From NCBI GenBank assembly GCA_905116865.2, contig CAJHNH020007924.1, forward strand, positions 186,001 through 250,000: a DNA stretch of 64,000 nucleotides, read 5' to 3'. The notes beneath the pieces are model-generated. The model ran no database searches. It was given only the letters and a program-made list of their open reading frames with translations, and was not told where the DNA came from. Positions 1 through 11,247 of this stretch are shown here, in pieces (the stretch's first letter is position 1; the number at the start of each line of letters is the position of its first letter). The position numbers and the translations under genes are program-made. The stretch is from Candidula unifasciata. Taxonomy: Eukaryota > Mollusca > Gastropoda > Stylommatophora > Geomitridae.

Positions 1-784
1 GTTTCACCATTCTGTCTAGCTTTGATGTTTGTGTGAGTAATAAGTGTTATCTGTGTTAACATGGCTATGATAGTATACTATCATAACCTGGGGGCTATCT
101 TTTTATAGTAGTGGGGGGTCCAGCTAAGTGTACCTAGGAATAATATATTTTTTAGTGCCAAGACTTGAGTTGCCCTACTCCTGAAATAAGTTGAGCGTAT
201 ATTGGCCACGGGGCATCCCTTAGACTAATACGAGCCAACGACTCAACATAATTATTTCAGAGTGCTGTTGGTTCTTAAGGAGAAATCCTTAAATCAGGCA
301 CGCGACAGGAGCGATATGTGACAGATGCAAGTCAGAGAGTTTGGTCAAAAGATTGTTTTTTCCTTCCAAGGGGCTGGAGAGCTGGTTAGGGAAAGGGATA
401 CTTTCAGGCGCACCATCAAACAAGCGAAGTTATGTCAAGGACTTGCTGATTGATGATAATGATGAGCTAGTTCTCCAACTCTGTGTGTCTTCATAGCCAG
501 TGAATCTTCAATGTCGGCCTTGACCTCGTTTTCCAGAAATGCAACATCACCTGAAAGTTTAACCATCACTGCAACTCAAAGAGCAGCATCCCTGATGGCA
601 ATATAAAAAAAGCCAATCCTAGATGCTGCTTCAATCCTGAAAACGTTATAATTAGGACATCCAAATACTACCTTGGAGTACCTTGCATTCTTGTATCAAA
701 TAATAACATTACTACATGACAATATGCTACCAAGAAAGCATTGTTTGAAGAGCTAACCATAGGTCGCTACTGGTGCCCTGAGTT
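1..784. other. Intronic sequence, no gene seen
   Basis: No cysteine-patterned exon on either strand. The segment 360-475 is shared with 11510-11625 and is part of some dispersed repeat; the rest is unrecognised. Confidence 0.6.
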
Positions 785-1115
785 AAGTTGAGAACCAGCA
801 TCACAGCATTTAGGACATTCCCATAAGTGCTCGAGGCCCATCTTCAGCAGTCAGCAACGAGTTCCTCTTCTGACGGTACCAGCAACAGTCTGACTGTATG
901 TCCTTTTTTATTTCCCTTTCCTCGAAGTGTTGAGTCTGCTGGTCACCCCCTAACTGCACCATCCTCTCCAGACTGTAATGATTTATTCCTGCTTCCACAC
1001 TGTTTACTTGCACCTAAAGGGCCTTGAGCACATCTAGCTTGTGATGCAGTAATTCACCACCCAGTGGTGCAACACCAGCTAATCTGTCTGCCTGTTCATT
1101 TTCCCAACACACCTA
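785..1115 (-). mobile_element. RNase H-bearing LINE, 3' end fragment
   Basis: The minus strand carries a degenerate stretch ending the RNase H domain (equivalent to VLGNEQVDRLAG in the 23.5-kb copy), then the family's short 3' end with the cttcagcag and gacattcccataagtgc elements. Many stops are present. It lies in the gene A intron downstream of exon 7. Confidence 0.7.
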
Positions 1116-1295
1116 GATAATGCAAAGAAAATGTAGCCCCCCCCCCCCCCCTTTCCATCTTTCTTAGCATTATTTGTGAATGTTCTAAAACTGAACAGCA
1201 AAAGTAGGAAAGAGAACAAGGAAGAAAACAGTAAGTCTTCTACCGGATAATGTACAATTCTTCCAGCAAGCAATGAATACAAACACACTGCTTAC

Positions 1296-1433
1296 CTTCG
1301 TCACACAGAATTCCTTTATGGCCTGACTTACATCCTTGTGTGCAAATTCCAGAAACATGATCACAGACGGTATTCTCACAGTGTTGTGGGCAGTCATAGC
1401 TGCAGTCTTGGCCATAAGTTTGCCGGCCGCATT
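1296..1433 (-). CDS. Gene A exon 7: EGF-like module 6 (last in window)
   Basis: A 138-nt phase-1 exon with acceptor AG at 1434-1435 and donor GTAAG at 1291-1295. The peptide begins ECGRQTYGQDCSYDCPQHC and ends GCKSGHKGILCDE. It is a near copy of exon 5, but five codons are missing between HC and VC. The long intron between it and exon 6 carries an RTE LINE, an RNase H LINE and a minisatellite. The exon ends in phase 1 with no stop, so the gene continues past the left edge; a transmembrane segment and cytoplasmic tail, if present, are not in this window. Confidence 0.88.
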
Positions 1434-1555
1434 CTGTGTGGAGAAGGTTGACTTCTGAGAAAATATTCATCCTCTACAAATATATAATGGGGTGCACTTA
1501 TAACACCTACACAGGTACAGATTAAGACCCTTTGATTCCCTAAGCACTATATGTA

Positions 1556-2128
1556 ATGGGTGACTTCAACGGGAGGGTAGGAAATAACAGAAGAGAATTC
1601 GAACAGTTTTTAGGTCCACATGCAGCTAAGAACAGTGCTAGAAATGGAAATGGTCAAAGAATATTGGATCTATGCAGCCAGCACAATCTTTTTATTACGA
1701 ACACATTCTTTGACCATAGAGATTCACAACTTTACACTTGGTACAAATGGAATGATGTCTCCATCAAGAGCCAGATTGACTTTATACTTACCAGAGCTCA
1801 AGGAAGAATGAGAATTCTTGATTCAAGAGCAATCCCTAATGGTCTATGTGACACTGACCATAAAATAGTTGTGTTAACAGCAAAACATCTTACATTAAAG
1901 AAACACAGAAAAAAATTAACCAGAAACAAGGATCTCATCAAGATAGCAAATCTGAAACAGGAAGGAGTAAAAGAACAGTTACAACAGAAAGTAGAGACAG
2001 CATTCAAACAACTTCCACATGTAGTTGGCAATATTGAGGAAGAATGGAGTAAATATAAAAACACTATGCTTAGTATTGCAGAAAAATTATGTGGAAAAAG
2101 GGAAGAGTGGAAACAGACGGGGAAATAA
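1556..2128 (+). pseudogene. RTE LINE endonuclease domain, C-terminal part
   Basis: The reading frame starts MGDFNGRVG, containing the GDFN motif of exonuclease-endonuclease-phosphatase nucleases, then QIDFILT and the D-DHK end motif (CDTDHKIVVLT). The N-terminal catalytic residues are missing through 5' truncation. The frame is lost near 2100 by a small indel relative to the homologous copy at 53.9-54.3 kb. In an intact element this domain nicks target DNA to prime reverse transcription. Confidence 0.85.
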
Positions 2129-2197
2129 CAAATATTCACTTTGGTGGTGCGAAGAAGTAAAAGAAGCAATTCAAAAGAAAAAGGACTTATTTAAACA

Positions 2198-4075
2198 GTG
2201 GATAAAATCAAAGAAAGAAAAGAATATTTAAACTATAGACTGCAAAGGAGAGAAACCAACAGGAGTGTCAAGAAAGGAAAACAAGCATCCTGGGAACGTT
2301 TCAGTGAGTCATTAGCAGAAAATGAGAAAACAGCCAACAGAAAATTTTTCAAAGTAGTTAAAAATATGCGGAAAAAAGATGAGAGCTACAACCCAACTGA
2401 AATAATTAATGATAAGACAGGAAGGCCATTGATAGATCCACCCGAGATAGCAGAAAGATGGAGGGAATACTTCAATGAGCTCTTTAATCCTCTAGGAGAT
2501 CATCAGGAAAGAACAACTGAAGAGCACAGAGCAACAGTGTTAGAACCACACATACTAATGGATGAAGTAGAAAAAGTCATTAAGCAACCACACATACTAA
2601 TGGATGAAATAGAAAAAGTCATTAAGCAGTCTCCCAAATATAAAGCACCAGGAGCTGATAGATTACCAACAGAAATAATTCAAGCAGCAGGTGAAAGCAG
2701 CATGAGATGGCTTCACAGAATATTTAATGCAGCATGGGTACAACAAACTGCCCCTATTGATTGGCAACATGCAATAGTTATACCATTGTGGAAGAACAAA
2801 GGATGCAAACGAGAATGCGGTCAATACCGAGGCATCTTTCTTTTAAGCCATGTTGGCAAAATGTATGCCAAGATAATTGAAACAAGACTGAGACCAGTGA
2901 TAGAACCACATCTGGCAGAAGAACAGATGGGACTTAGGAGAAATAAAAGCTGCACAGATGCAATCTTCACACTTAAACAGTTAATAGAAAAGAACATTGA
3001 AATCAATAAGAACTTATTTGTGACATTCGTAGACCAGGAGAAGGCATTTGACGGAGTCGACAGACAATTATTATGGAAAGTAATGGCAAGATATGGAGTA
3101 AGCGAACACCTCATCGAAGTGTGCAAAAGTTTATACAGAGATTGTAGAAGTGTAGTTAGAATAAATCGGGGAACATCTCATCCATTCACAGTGACATCTG
3201 GAGTAAGACAGGGGTGTGTCTTATCACCACTGCTGTTTATCACCTACATCGACAGTATATGCAAGAATGCCAAGCCCATGAATGAAAATGTTAGTAAGAT
3301 CAACGAATTACTCTTTGCAGATGACCAGGCCTTGATAGCAGATACAGCCATGAAATTGCAACAACATCTAACATCAATGAATGAAGAATGTAAAACAAAT
3401 AATATGAGAATCAACACTGAAAAGACAGAAGTAATGTCAATAGGAAAAAAGAAGACAGATCTAAACATAGCAATAGAGTGCAAAGGCATTAAACAGGCAT
3501 CTGAGTTTAAATATCTGGGAACTACATTTACCGAAGATGGGAAATTGGATAAAGAAATTACCATTAGATGCAGTAAAGCAAACCAAGTATTGGGACAGCT
3601 AGCCCCCCTCTTACAGCATAAGACAATCCCAATCAGGACAAAGAGACATCTTATTCAAAGCATATTTATTCCAACTCTGTGCTACCAGTGCCAGACATGT
3701 TCACTCACAACAAACCATAAAAGAAAATTAGTAACCACGGAAATGAGATGTCTGAAAAGGGCTGTAGGAGTGACCATTAGAGAAATGATCAGGAATGAGA
3801 TCATAAGAGAAAAAGCCGGCACAGAACTAATTCTGGATTACATACGAAGACAGCAAGTGAAATGGTTTGCCCACTTAGAGAGAATGCCTTGTGACACCAT
3901 ACCATACAAAGTATACATGGAAAGAGAAGAAGGACGTAGAGCACGAGGTAGACCAAGAACAAGATGGAAGGATAACATCAGAGAAACTCTACAACAGCCC
4001 TATGTGCCTATGGTCGAGACGGCCAGAAGAGCTAGAAACAGAACCTTATATCTCCATCGACACCCACAGTGGTAA
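2198..4075 (+). pseudogene. RTE LINE reverse transcriptase, long open frame (625 aa)
   Basis: The frame reads through all RT blocks: KAPGADRLPTEI, the AIVIPLWKNKG region, VDQEKAFDGVD, SGVRQGCVLSPLLF, catalytic LLFADDQ and FKYLGTTFTEDGKL, then the C-terminal QQVKWFAHLERM and GRRARGRPRTRW motifs typical of RTE elements. The catalytic FADD is intact. PHILMDEVEKVIKQ is repeated almost exactly through the 42-bp duplication; the copy at 53.5 kb has it once. The frame is out of register with the endonuclease upstream, so I treat it as the remnant of one polyprotein. Confidence 0.9.
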
Positions 4076-4118
4076 AAGAGGAAGTGAAGAAGAAGAAGAA
4101 GAAGATTCCCTAAGCACT

Positions 4119-4751
4119 TAAAAGATTCTGCTCCCCCCCCCCCCCTTTTTCATCTAGCCGTCCTGACAGCATTATGGGCCCCTGAGCAAACCAGTGTGCT
4201 GGGGCCCCTTGGACAACCACCCACAGGAATGAAATGCAAACAGCTACTTCATCACCATCACTGTCCTGTTGTGCCATTGTATGAGATATGTCACACTGGG
4301 CTTTCAGTCAGTTTCTCCATCCTGTTCTATCCTGTCAATCAATGACTTCAATACCATGACCTCTCATATCAACATTCATTTTAGGATTTCTTTTGGGCGT
4401 CTTCACATCCCCAGGCCTTTATTTCCCATTTCAGTGCCTATCTAGCGATTCTCTGCCCATTTCTTCTCTTTCTTATCAGGATGTGTTCGATATAGAGCCA
4501 TCTTCTATGTTTTATAATGGCTGATACTAATACTAATGGTTGCCCAGATAATTCTCTTATTTCTTTACTCCTTCTGAATACATCCCATTGCATCCTCAGG
4601 CATTCGTTCCATGTCTTGAGTGGTATATGTTAAAAATGAAAAAAACATTAGAATTTAAAATGTGTAACTTGGTTTTAAAATTAACAATTTGGAGTTTTAT
4701 TCTTTTTATATCAGGTTTTTGAAAGCTGCTGACGCGTTATCAATCTGTGGT
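4119..4751. other. Intronic sequence, no gene seen
   Basis: Begins with a poly-C run (4133-4145). The remainder has no open frame of note and no repeat that I could match elsewhere in the window. Confidence 0.6.
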
Positions 4752-4911
4752 TCAAAGTAGCTGTCTGGGACAGCATGCTACAATTCCCAAAGGCACACAG
4801 TGGGTTAAAGTAGCTGTCTAAGACAGCATGCTACAATTCTCACAGACAAAGATTAGGTTAAAGTAGCTGTGTGGGACAGCCTTCTACAATTCCCACAAGA
4901 ACAGATTAGGT
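4752..4911. repeat. Same 53-bp minisatellite, three units on the far side of a LINE
   Basis: Three units matching the main array, for example agctgtctgggacagcatgc and agctgtctaagacagcatgc. The 4924-6121 LINE separates them from the other units. Confidence 0.9.
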
Positions 4912-4923
4912 TGAAGCAGCTGT

Positions 4924-6121
4924 GATTAGTGATTAGAAAGGATTATCATCACAGCACTCCGGACATATCCATAGGTGCTATGATCTCCTCCTCAAAAGCT
5001 CCACAATTGTAACAACCGATGACGCCTGTTCTGTGTTGGTTAATGAAATGTCTTGTCCCCTTAGTGAAATGTTCATTTCTTGCAGCTCCAGGCTGCACCC
5101 CCATGTCCATTAGTCTAGACAGGGATATGGAGTCATCTCCTTTGGCGTGCTCCTCTGTATGGTAAGTGCAGCGCATGGCATTGATAACATCACTTCTGTC
5201 CAGTACTGGGCCAGCCACAGCAACTGCAGTGTCAGGAAGATAGTCTGCACGCCCGTTCCCTTTAACACCGGCAAGACCTGGCACAAAGATGAAGGTTAGG
5301 GCAGATATTCGGGAAGTGCTTAGTGTTTCAATCCATTCTTTGCCTGATAAAGCCAGCTTGATTTTTTTTAATGCATATTCATAGTCGCTAAGAATGCATA
5401 CGTGTGTGAACTTTTGAGTACCAAGCCATGCTAAAGCCCTTGTTTCCATTGTAAGGCTACTAGTTGTAACAGCAAAGGTGCCATTCATCTCCTTGATGGT
5501 TTTCCCCTTCGAGCTTACTGTAAAGACCCATGCACTTCGCTTGCCCCTAATTACTTACCCATCTGTGTAAACTATAGCATCACCTTCATCTGTGTTTTCG
5601 TCAATAAGTGTTTTGACCAAAGTGTCAACAATGCCAGGAATCTGCTCTCTACAGCTTCCATCAGTGTGATATGGACTGTAATATTATTGTTTGGAGAGGG
5701 AGGCATAATTATCCATTCATTTCCAAAGTTAATGTCAGTAAGGTGGCAAACATGTTTGACGGCATCCTCAGCCCGACCCATCCAGGATTTGCCTCGTTTG
5801 AGTCTACTCTTTTTTATTGGCTTGAATAATTCCTCATAAAGTGGGTGTCGATGGTCTAACTTCACTTTGAGGAAATCAACAGCCCTGGATAGCTTGATTC
5901 TGTTTTCCATTGTGGGGAAATCCAAGAAGTATCACATGGATTTACAGGAGGTGTCTATAGTGCATCCATACGCATTGCCTCGTTTTCAATTTTTTCCAGT
6001 CTCTGTTCATGTGTGTGGTGCTGAGTGTCATGAGGGCCAAGGCATATTCAATGGTGGAGAGAACTAATGCACGATGCAACATTACAAGTAGCCATTGCTC
6101 AAAGTTTGCAGCTCCCATAAC
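4924..6121 (-). mobile_element. RNase H-bearing LINE inserted in the 53-bp minisatellite
   Basis: Two minus-strand frames, 5572-5925 (C-terminal RT/connection) and 4949-5488 (RNase H, with TMETRALAWLG and IFVPGLAGVKGNGRADYL), lie in order. The element is 5'-truncated at about 6121. Minisatellite units lie on both sides; tgaagcagctgt (4912-4923) and tgaagtagctgt (6122-6133) are the likely target duplication, with one mismatch. Here the RNase H motif is GVKGNGRADYL where other copies have VLGNEQxDRLAG, so this may be a related subfamily. Confidence 0.8.
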
Positions 6122-6975
6122 TGAAGTAGCTGTATGGGACAGCTTGCAACAATTCCCACAGGAACAAATTAGGTTAAAGTAGCTGTCTGGTAGAGGATGC
6201 TACAAATCCCACAGGCACAGAGTGGATTTAAGTAGCTGTTTGTGACAGCATGCTACAATTCCCAAAATCACACAATTGGTTAAAGTAGCTGTCTGGGACA
6301 GCATGCTACAATTATCACAGGCACAGGTTAGGTTAAAGTAGCTGTGTGGAACAAATGCTACAATTCCCAAAAGCACAAATTAGGTTAAAGTAGCTGACTG
6401 GGACAGCATGCTACAATTAACACAGGCACAGATTAGGTTAAATTAGTTGTCTGGGACAGCATGCTACAATTAACAGTCACAGATTAGGTTTAAGTAGCTG
6501 TCTGGGACAGCATGCTACAATTAACACAGACACAGATTAGGTTAAAGTAGCTGTCTGGGACAGCATGCTACAATTAACACAGACACAGATTAGGTTAAAG
6601 TAGTTGTCTGGGACAGCAGGCTGCAATTAACAGTCACAGATTAGGTTAAAGTAGCTGTCTGGGACAGCATGCTACAATTTCCATAGGCACATATTAGGTT
6701 AAAGTAGCTGTCTGGGACAGCATGCTACAATTAACACAGACACAGATTAGGTTAAAGTAGCTGTCTGGGACAGCATGCTACAATTTCCATAGGCACATAT
6801 TAGGTTAAAGTAGCTGTCTGGGACAGCATGCTACAATTAACACAGGCACAAATTAGGTTAAAGTAGTTGTCTGGGACAACATGCTAAAATTCCCACAGGC
6901 ACATAGTTTGTTAAAGTAGTTGTCTGGGACATCACACTACTATTCTCACAGACAAAGAGTCTGGGACAGCATCAC
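6122..6975. repeat. 53-bp hairpin minisatellite, about 16 units
   Basis: The consensus starts gttaaagtagctgtctggga and goes on with cagcatgctacaatt. Each unit holds gctgtc-tgg-gacagc, a 6-bp stem with a 3-nt loop, extended by gta/tac across a bulge. Units alternate between aacacagacacag-type and ccataggcacat-type right halves. The array ends exactly at the gene A exon 6 donor. Confidence 0.93.
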
Positions 6976-6979
6976 TTAC

Positions 6980-7132
6980 TTTCACCACAGTGAATCCCTT
7001 TGTAGCCATGCTGACATCCCTGTAGGCAAGCTCCAGAAACACGATGGCAGACAGACCGTCTTGAGTCAGTATTCTCACAGTGATGGGGGCAGGTAGAACT
7101 ACAGTCTTGGCCATATGTTTCCCTGTCACATT
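6980..7132 (-). CDS. Gene A exon 6: EGF-like module 5
   Basis: A 153-nt phase-1 exon with acceptor AG at 7133-7134 and donor GTAAG at 6975-6979. The peptide begins ECDRETYGQDCSSTCPHHC and ends GCQHGYKGIHCGE. The donor sits directly against the last, partial unit of a 53-bp minisatellite (6122-6975), so the first bases of the intron are minisatellite sequence. A (GA)n tract of about 150 bp lies roughly 90 bp upstream of the acceptor. The exon itself is intact. Confidence 0.9.
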
Positions 7133-7218
7133 CTGTGTGGAGAAAGCTGTGTTGAGGTCACCTGTATAGTTCAGCCTATAATAAAATTTTTAACAGCTGC
7201 TCTTTAAAGCCACATATC

Positions 7219-7374
<156 letters not shown>

Positions 7375-7486
7375 TTCTCCAGAGCAATGAAGAGCCAATC
7401 CTGATAGGAGGATGTGAATGACAGTCTGTCATCATTTAAGTGCAACTAAGCAGAAGTTCCTGAGATACTGCTTTACAGAAGATTGA

Positions 7487-7620
7487 TAAAAACACCACAA
7501 ACCGATAAAAACCTTGATGGTATCAATCAATTTGAAAAGAGAACTGGTTACCAACACCACAAACTGATAAAAACCTTGATGGTATCAGTGAATTTGAAAA
7601 GAGAACTGGTTACCAACATC
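7487..7620. repeat. ~67-bp tandem duplication
   Basis: Two direct units beginning caccacaaac and ending gagaactggttaccaaca, with four or so substitutions. Confidence 0.85.
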
Positions 7621-7785
7621 AGAAGAGGCCAGTCTATACTCTTTCGCACATCACGAGATAAGGAAAACTGGAGTAAGCAATGACAGCAATAACAGAGAAA
7701 AACAGAGGCAGGAAAAGACTAAAAGAGGTGTTAAACACTTTGGCTTCTTCTTCTTCAGCATTCCCAGCCCTTGAGGTTAACTGAT

Positions 7786-7990
7786 GCAGATGATACCTGA
7801 ATCCATTCATCTCTGATCCTAACCTTTTCTTTCTAGTTAGTGTCTCTAAATGGTTCAGCTGCAGATGATACCTGAATCCATTCATCTCTGTGATTGGCCT
7901 TCTCTTTCTCGTAAGTGTCTCTGTGTGGTTCAGCTGCAGATGATACCTGAATCCATTCATCTCTGTGACTGGCCTTCTCTTTATTAATGA
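7786..7990. repeat. 75-bp tandem repeat, 2.7 units
   Basis: Units begin at 7786, 7861 and 7936 with gcagatgatacctgaatcca. Confidence 0.9.
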
Positions 7991-8238
7991 GTGTCTCTTA
8001 GTGTTTATAAGTCTGTCTCATGTTCATCTCCCATTCAGCTCCTTCGTGTCAAGACAATATCAGACTGTGAATACCAGTGTTTGAAGGGCACAAAATGGTC
8101 TGAACCAGGGGCCCCTTTTTAGCCTAACATTGAACGTCAAAGTAGGGATGAGAACAGGAAGGTAGTAAACACTCTCCTCTACTGGATAATGTATCATTCA
8201 TTCCCCCAGCAACCAATGAATGCGAACACAATGCTTAC

Positions 8239-8391
8239 CTTCAGCACAGAGAACTCCTTTATGACCTGCCTCACATCCTTGTGTGCATATTCCAGAAACA
8301 TGATCGCAGACAGACTGGCTTGTATCAGAACTATCACAATGTTGTGGGCAGTCATAGCTGCAGTCTTGGCCATAAGTTCGACTGCCACATT
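8239..8391 (-). CDS. Gene A exon 5: EGF-like module 4
   Basis: A 153-nt exon, phase 1 at both ends, with acceptor AG at 8392-8393 and donor GTAAG at 8234-8238. The peptide starts ECGSRTYGQDCSYDCPQHC and ends GCEAGHKGVLCAE. It is very similar, at nucleotide level and into both flanking introns, to exon 7 at 1296-1433, so the two come from a fairly recent duplication. Exon 5 keeps the full length, with an SSDTSQS loop that exon 7 lacks. A second minus frame is also open across this exon but has no cysteine pattern and is a shadow. Confidence 0.9.
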
Positions 8392-8504
8392 CTGTGTGGA
8401 GAAAACTGTCATTTGAGACCAGCTGATAATGTTCACCCTCCACAAATATACAATGGACTGCCTGTTAAAACCTCTCTGGCATTTTCTGCCCGCTTGAAGA
8501 TCTA

Positions 8505-8788
8505 GGGTAAATAAAGTAAAGGACCCTTTTCCATGCCTTCAGGTGTACTGGGCATATAAATAGGGCTAGACCTATATTTTATAGACCAATCAGCACTAGA
8601 TGGGTGAAGTGGTCAGTATCATGCCAGTCGCTTTTACTTCCTATGATTTTTCCTGGTACACACTCAAGGCTGGGTTGAGCTGAGAGTAAAAGTCATTTTC
8701 TGAAAAATGTCTGGCCTCATCAGGAGCCGAACCCATGACTTTCCGATCTGTAGGCGAGCGACTAGCCGCCACACCATGACGGCTCCCA
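8505..8788 (-). mobile_element. tRNA-like SINE, family 1
   Basis: On the minus strand the right end reads gtgtggcggctagtcg (A-box-like) and catgggttcggctcc (B-box-like), then a body with the taggtctagccc core and a 3' end of the ctttactttatttac type. A plus-strand partial copy follows at 8795-8960, making an inverted pair. Confidence 0.8.
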
Positions 8789-9359
8789 AATATCTTAGCC
8801 TAAAACCTGTACCAGGAAATATCCTGGATAGTAAAGGTGGCCAGCAGGATGTTGGCTACACCATCCATCAAGTATCAATTGGTCTATATGAATCGGGGTC
8901 TAGCACCACATGCCTAGCGCATTAAAGGTGTGAAAAAGGTCCTTGATTTATTTTGACAAACATAATTTAACTAGTACTTTCCAGGAATTTGGTTTCCAAA
9001 AGTTCATATCATAGCCATCTAGGATATATGCTACACTACCCACAGGATGCAGTGTTTAAGCACTTACTATCAACGGCAGAATGAAAAAAAAATAACACCA
9101 GTGATGGAGTCAGATAAAGTAAAAATGTGTGCATAATATATTCAAATGAGAACAAAGTGGCAGAGGGAAAGCAGAAAAAGGGTAACTGGGGATCTCCTTC
9201 ACTTCTGTTGCTTTGGAGCAATTTTACAGATCAATCAACACGATTGGTGATGTGTTCAACATCTCACTGGCTGCATTTACTTCCCAGTAAATCTTTGGTT
9301 ACCAAGATCAAACTGAGCTCCAGTTTCACTGTAAAATCAGTGTGTTATATTATCTTGTT

Positions 9360-9660
9360 ATAGTACTGTGCCATCTGGAACTGGGCACATGGATCAAGAC
9401 TATGATGAAAGACAGAATACGAAATCACAAAATCAGACAAATGCTAGGAATAAAGTCTGTCTTACAGGTCATCAAAGAACAACAAATGAAGTGATTTGGA
9501 CACTTAACAAGAATGCCTTGGTATTAACCACCACAGCGAGTCACACTAAACATTACAACGAGTATAGAGCGAGGAGAAGATCTTGTAAAACATGAAGTAT
9601 GGCATAAAGAACACGCCTTTCAGAAATGAACATCAATCTTAATAGTGCTGTTGACAGAGC
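9360..9660 (+). mobile_element. LINE RT C-terminal fragment
   Basis: With frameshifts the plus strand reads RIRNHKIRQMLGIKSVLQ, VIKEQQMKWFGHLTRMPW and EHAFQK, the standard C-terminal end of RTE/Jockey-type RTs. It is followed by a poly-C tract near 9682. Confidence 0.65.
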
Positions 9661-9829
9661 TCATCAACGATTATTATACCTCCCCCCCCCCCCTCCCCCT
9701 TTCCACTTTGCTGAGGTGCAAGATGGAAGAGAAAAAGAAGAAAAATAATACTAAAATGCCACAAATGATGGAGTTATGGAATATTTAAACTCGACTGTTG
9801 GACTGAAGTTTTTAGGTTCAAATCCTTAT

Positions 9830-10060
9830 CAAGTGAGATTTTCTCAAAATTTGATATTGGTGCCCAGGTCAACCCAGCCTAAAATGGGTGCCAGGCAATG
9901 CCCTGGGAAGTGAAGGTGGACGACATTGACCACATCACCCTTGTATACCAGTGGGTCTTTAAAACATATTATACTAGCATCCTATACCCTATTGCACCCC
10001 TTGCATTACAAAGCGTCCTTAACTTACTTTTACTTATAAGGAATATCTGAGGCTGTAAAT
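9830..10060 (+). mobile_element. tRNA-like SINE, family 1
   Basis: The body reads caggtcaacccagcctaaaa, accacatcaccc and a tail near 10005-10040 of the cttaacttacttttac type. The head is truncated. Confidence 0.7.
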
Positions 10061-10155
10061 ACAACTTTAAAAAGAAGAGTTAATTATGTTCTCCTCCTTT
10101 GGGTTCAAATGCTTGAATTAGGAAAACAAACAAATAAACTTTATTTTCAAAGGGT

Positions 10156-10342
10156 TAGGAACTAGGCATACAGGCCCATCTAACATTGTGTTTTACTTGT
10201 CTCCCTTCTTTCAGACATAGGAACTAGGCATACAGGCCCATCTAACATTCTGTTTTACTTGTCTCCCTTCTTTCAGACATAGGAACTAGGCATACAGGCC
10301 CATCTAACATTGTGTTTTTCTTGTCTCCCTTCTTTCAGACAT
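10156..10342. repeat. 62-bp tandem repeat, three units
   Basis: Units begin at 10156, 10218 and 10280 with taggaactaggcatacaggc and are almost identical. Confidence 0.93.
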
Positions 10343-10539
10343 CATTTCATTCATACATCACGTCATAGTAAACATTAACAATAGATAAAAATATTCAATA
10401 CAACTACTGGAATATGCACATTTCTAACAACAGTAAACTGTAGTTATTGTAATAAATCTAGGGAAAATATGCGTTGTTTCTAAAATATCTTTTATGCAGG
10501 CAGGTAATCTGTGCTCAGATAATATTTCAACAGCTTCTG

Positions 10540-10760
10540 ATTGTATGTATAAGGACTATAGGAAAGCAAAGAATAGAACCACTGGCACCTAACAAGTATG
10601 TCGCAGGAGAGACAAATAAACTAACAGTCTGCATATCAATAAGCCAGATCTGTAAAATAAATGTGTGGGCAAAACTCAAGTTCTGGATCAAAACCAAAGT
10701 CCAGCAGTGGACGAACAACCAGAACTTTCTGCTGGAGTTTATAGCTGGTGATCACAAAGA
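10540..10760 (+). mobile_element. SINE-like repeat of the (GAA)-tailed family, 3' part
   Basis: Reads aaccaaagtccagcagtgga, cagaactttctgctgg and tatagctggtgatcac. The tail here is gagagagac rather than GAA. Confidence 0.65.
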
Positions 10761-11097
10761 GAGAGACAGATTGAGACAATGGTGAGTCTCCTTTGCTAAA
10801 CAATGTTAAATATTTGGCTTCTTTATTAATATCCTACCCAGATGACATAAGACAGTCCAACATTTTAGAGGGCAGTAAGACTGGGTTTGCGGGCTTTTTT
10901 ATGCTTGTAAGAACCCCAGAACATTTAGAACTGGCCCTAACTCCAACCCACCTATGTTCCACGAGAGAGTGCAGCCTAGGTCCCATGACTGCAGGCAGCC
11001 TAGGTTCCACGAGTGCATTCAGCCTATCTACCATCCCTTGAAAATAATGCACCAAAAATTCTCCAAATCTATGAAAGAAAGAAAAAGTTGACCTCAC

Positions 11098-11247
11098 TTT
11101 CATTGCAATGGATGCCTTGGTAGCCAGGCTGACATCCTTGTGTGCAAGCTCCAGTAACGCGATGACAGACAGGCCGGTTTGTGTCAAAGGTCACACAATG
11201 TTGAGGGCAGAGAGAACAGTCTCTGCCATATGTTCCTGGGTCGCATG
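11098..11247 (-). CDS. Gene A exon 4: EGF-like module 3
   Basis: A 150-nt exon, phase 1 at both ends, with acceptor AG at 11248-11249 and a GTGAG donor at 11093-11097. The peptide begins ACDPGTYGRDCSLCPQHC and ends GCQPGYQGIHCNE. The second cysteine cluster is one residue shorter than in modules 2, 4 and 5 (CSLCP rather than CSxxCP), which accounts for the 150-nt length. It is intact. The upstream acceptor lies about 60 bp from a hAT-like insertion starting near 11313. Confidence 0.88.

Larger units (their letters stand above)
1549..4103 (+). mobile_element. RTE-clade LINE copy 1 with (GAA)n tail
   Basis: This 5'-truncated non-LTR retrotransposon is flanked by a perfect 15-bp target-site duplication, gattccctaagcact, at 1534-1548 and 4104-4118. 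It holds the C-terminal part of an apurinic-type endonuclease, the whole RT domain and a (GAA)n tail from about 4081. It is inserted in the gene A intron between exons 6 and 7, opposite in sense to the gene. Two frameshifts near 2100 and 2200 separate endonuclease from RT, and a 42-bp tandem duplication lies at 2546-2629, so it is not active as it stands. The intact target duplication suggests a fairly recent insertion. Confidence 0.93.

Noticed and set aside
1185..1415. Second minus frame across gene A exon 7 (MAKTAAMTAHN...)
   Set aside because: It is a shifted reading of the EGF exon, without cysteine spacing, running through the donor. Similar shadows occur at exons 4, 5 and 6.
6122..6975. 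CRISPR-like array
   Set aside because: Units are contiguous 53-bp repeats without unique spacers, in an animal intron.
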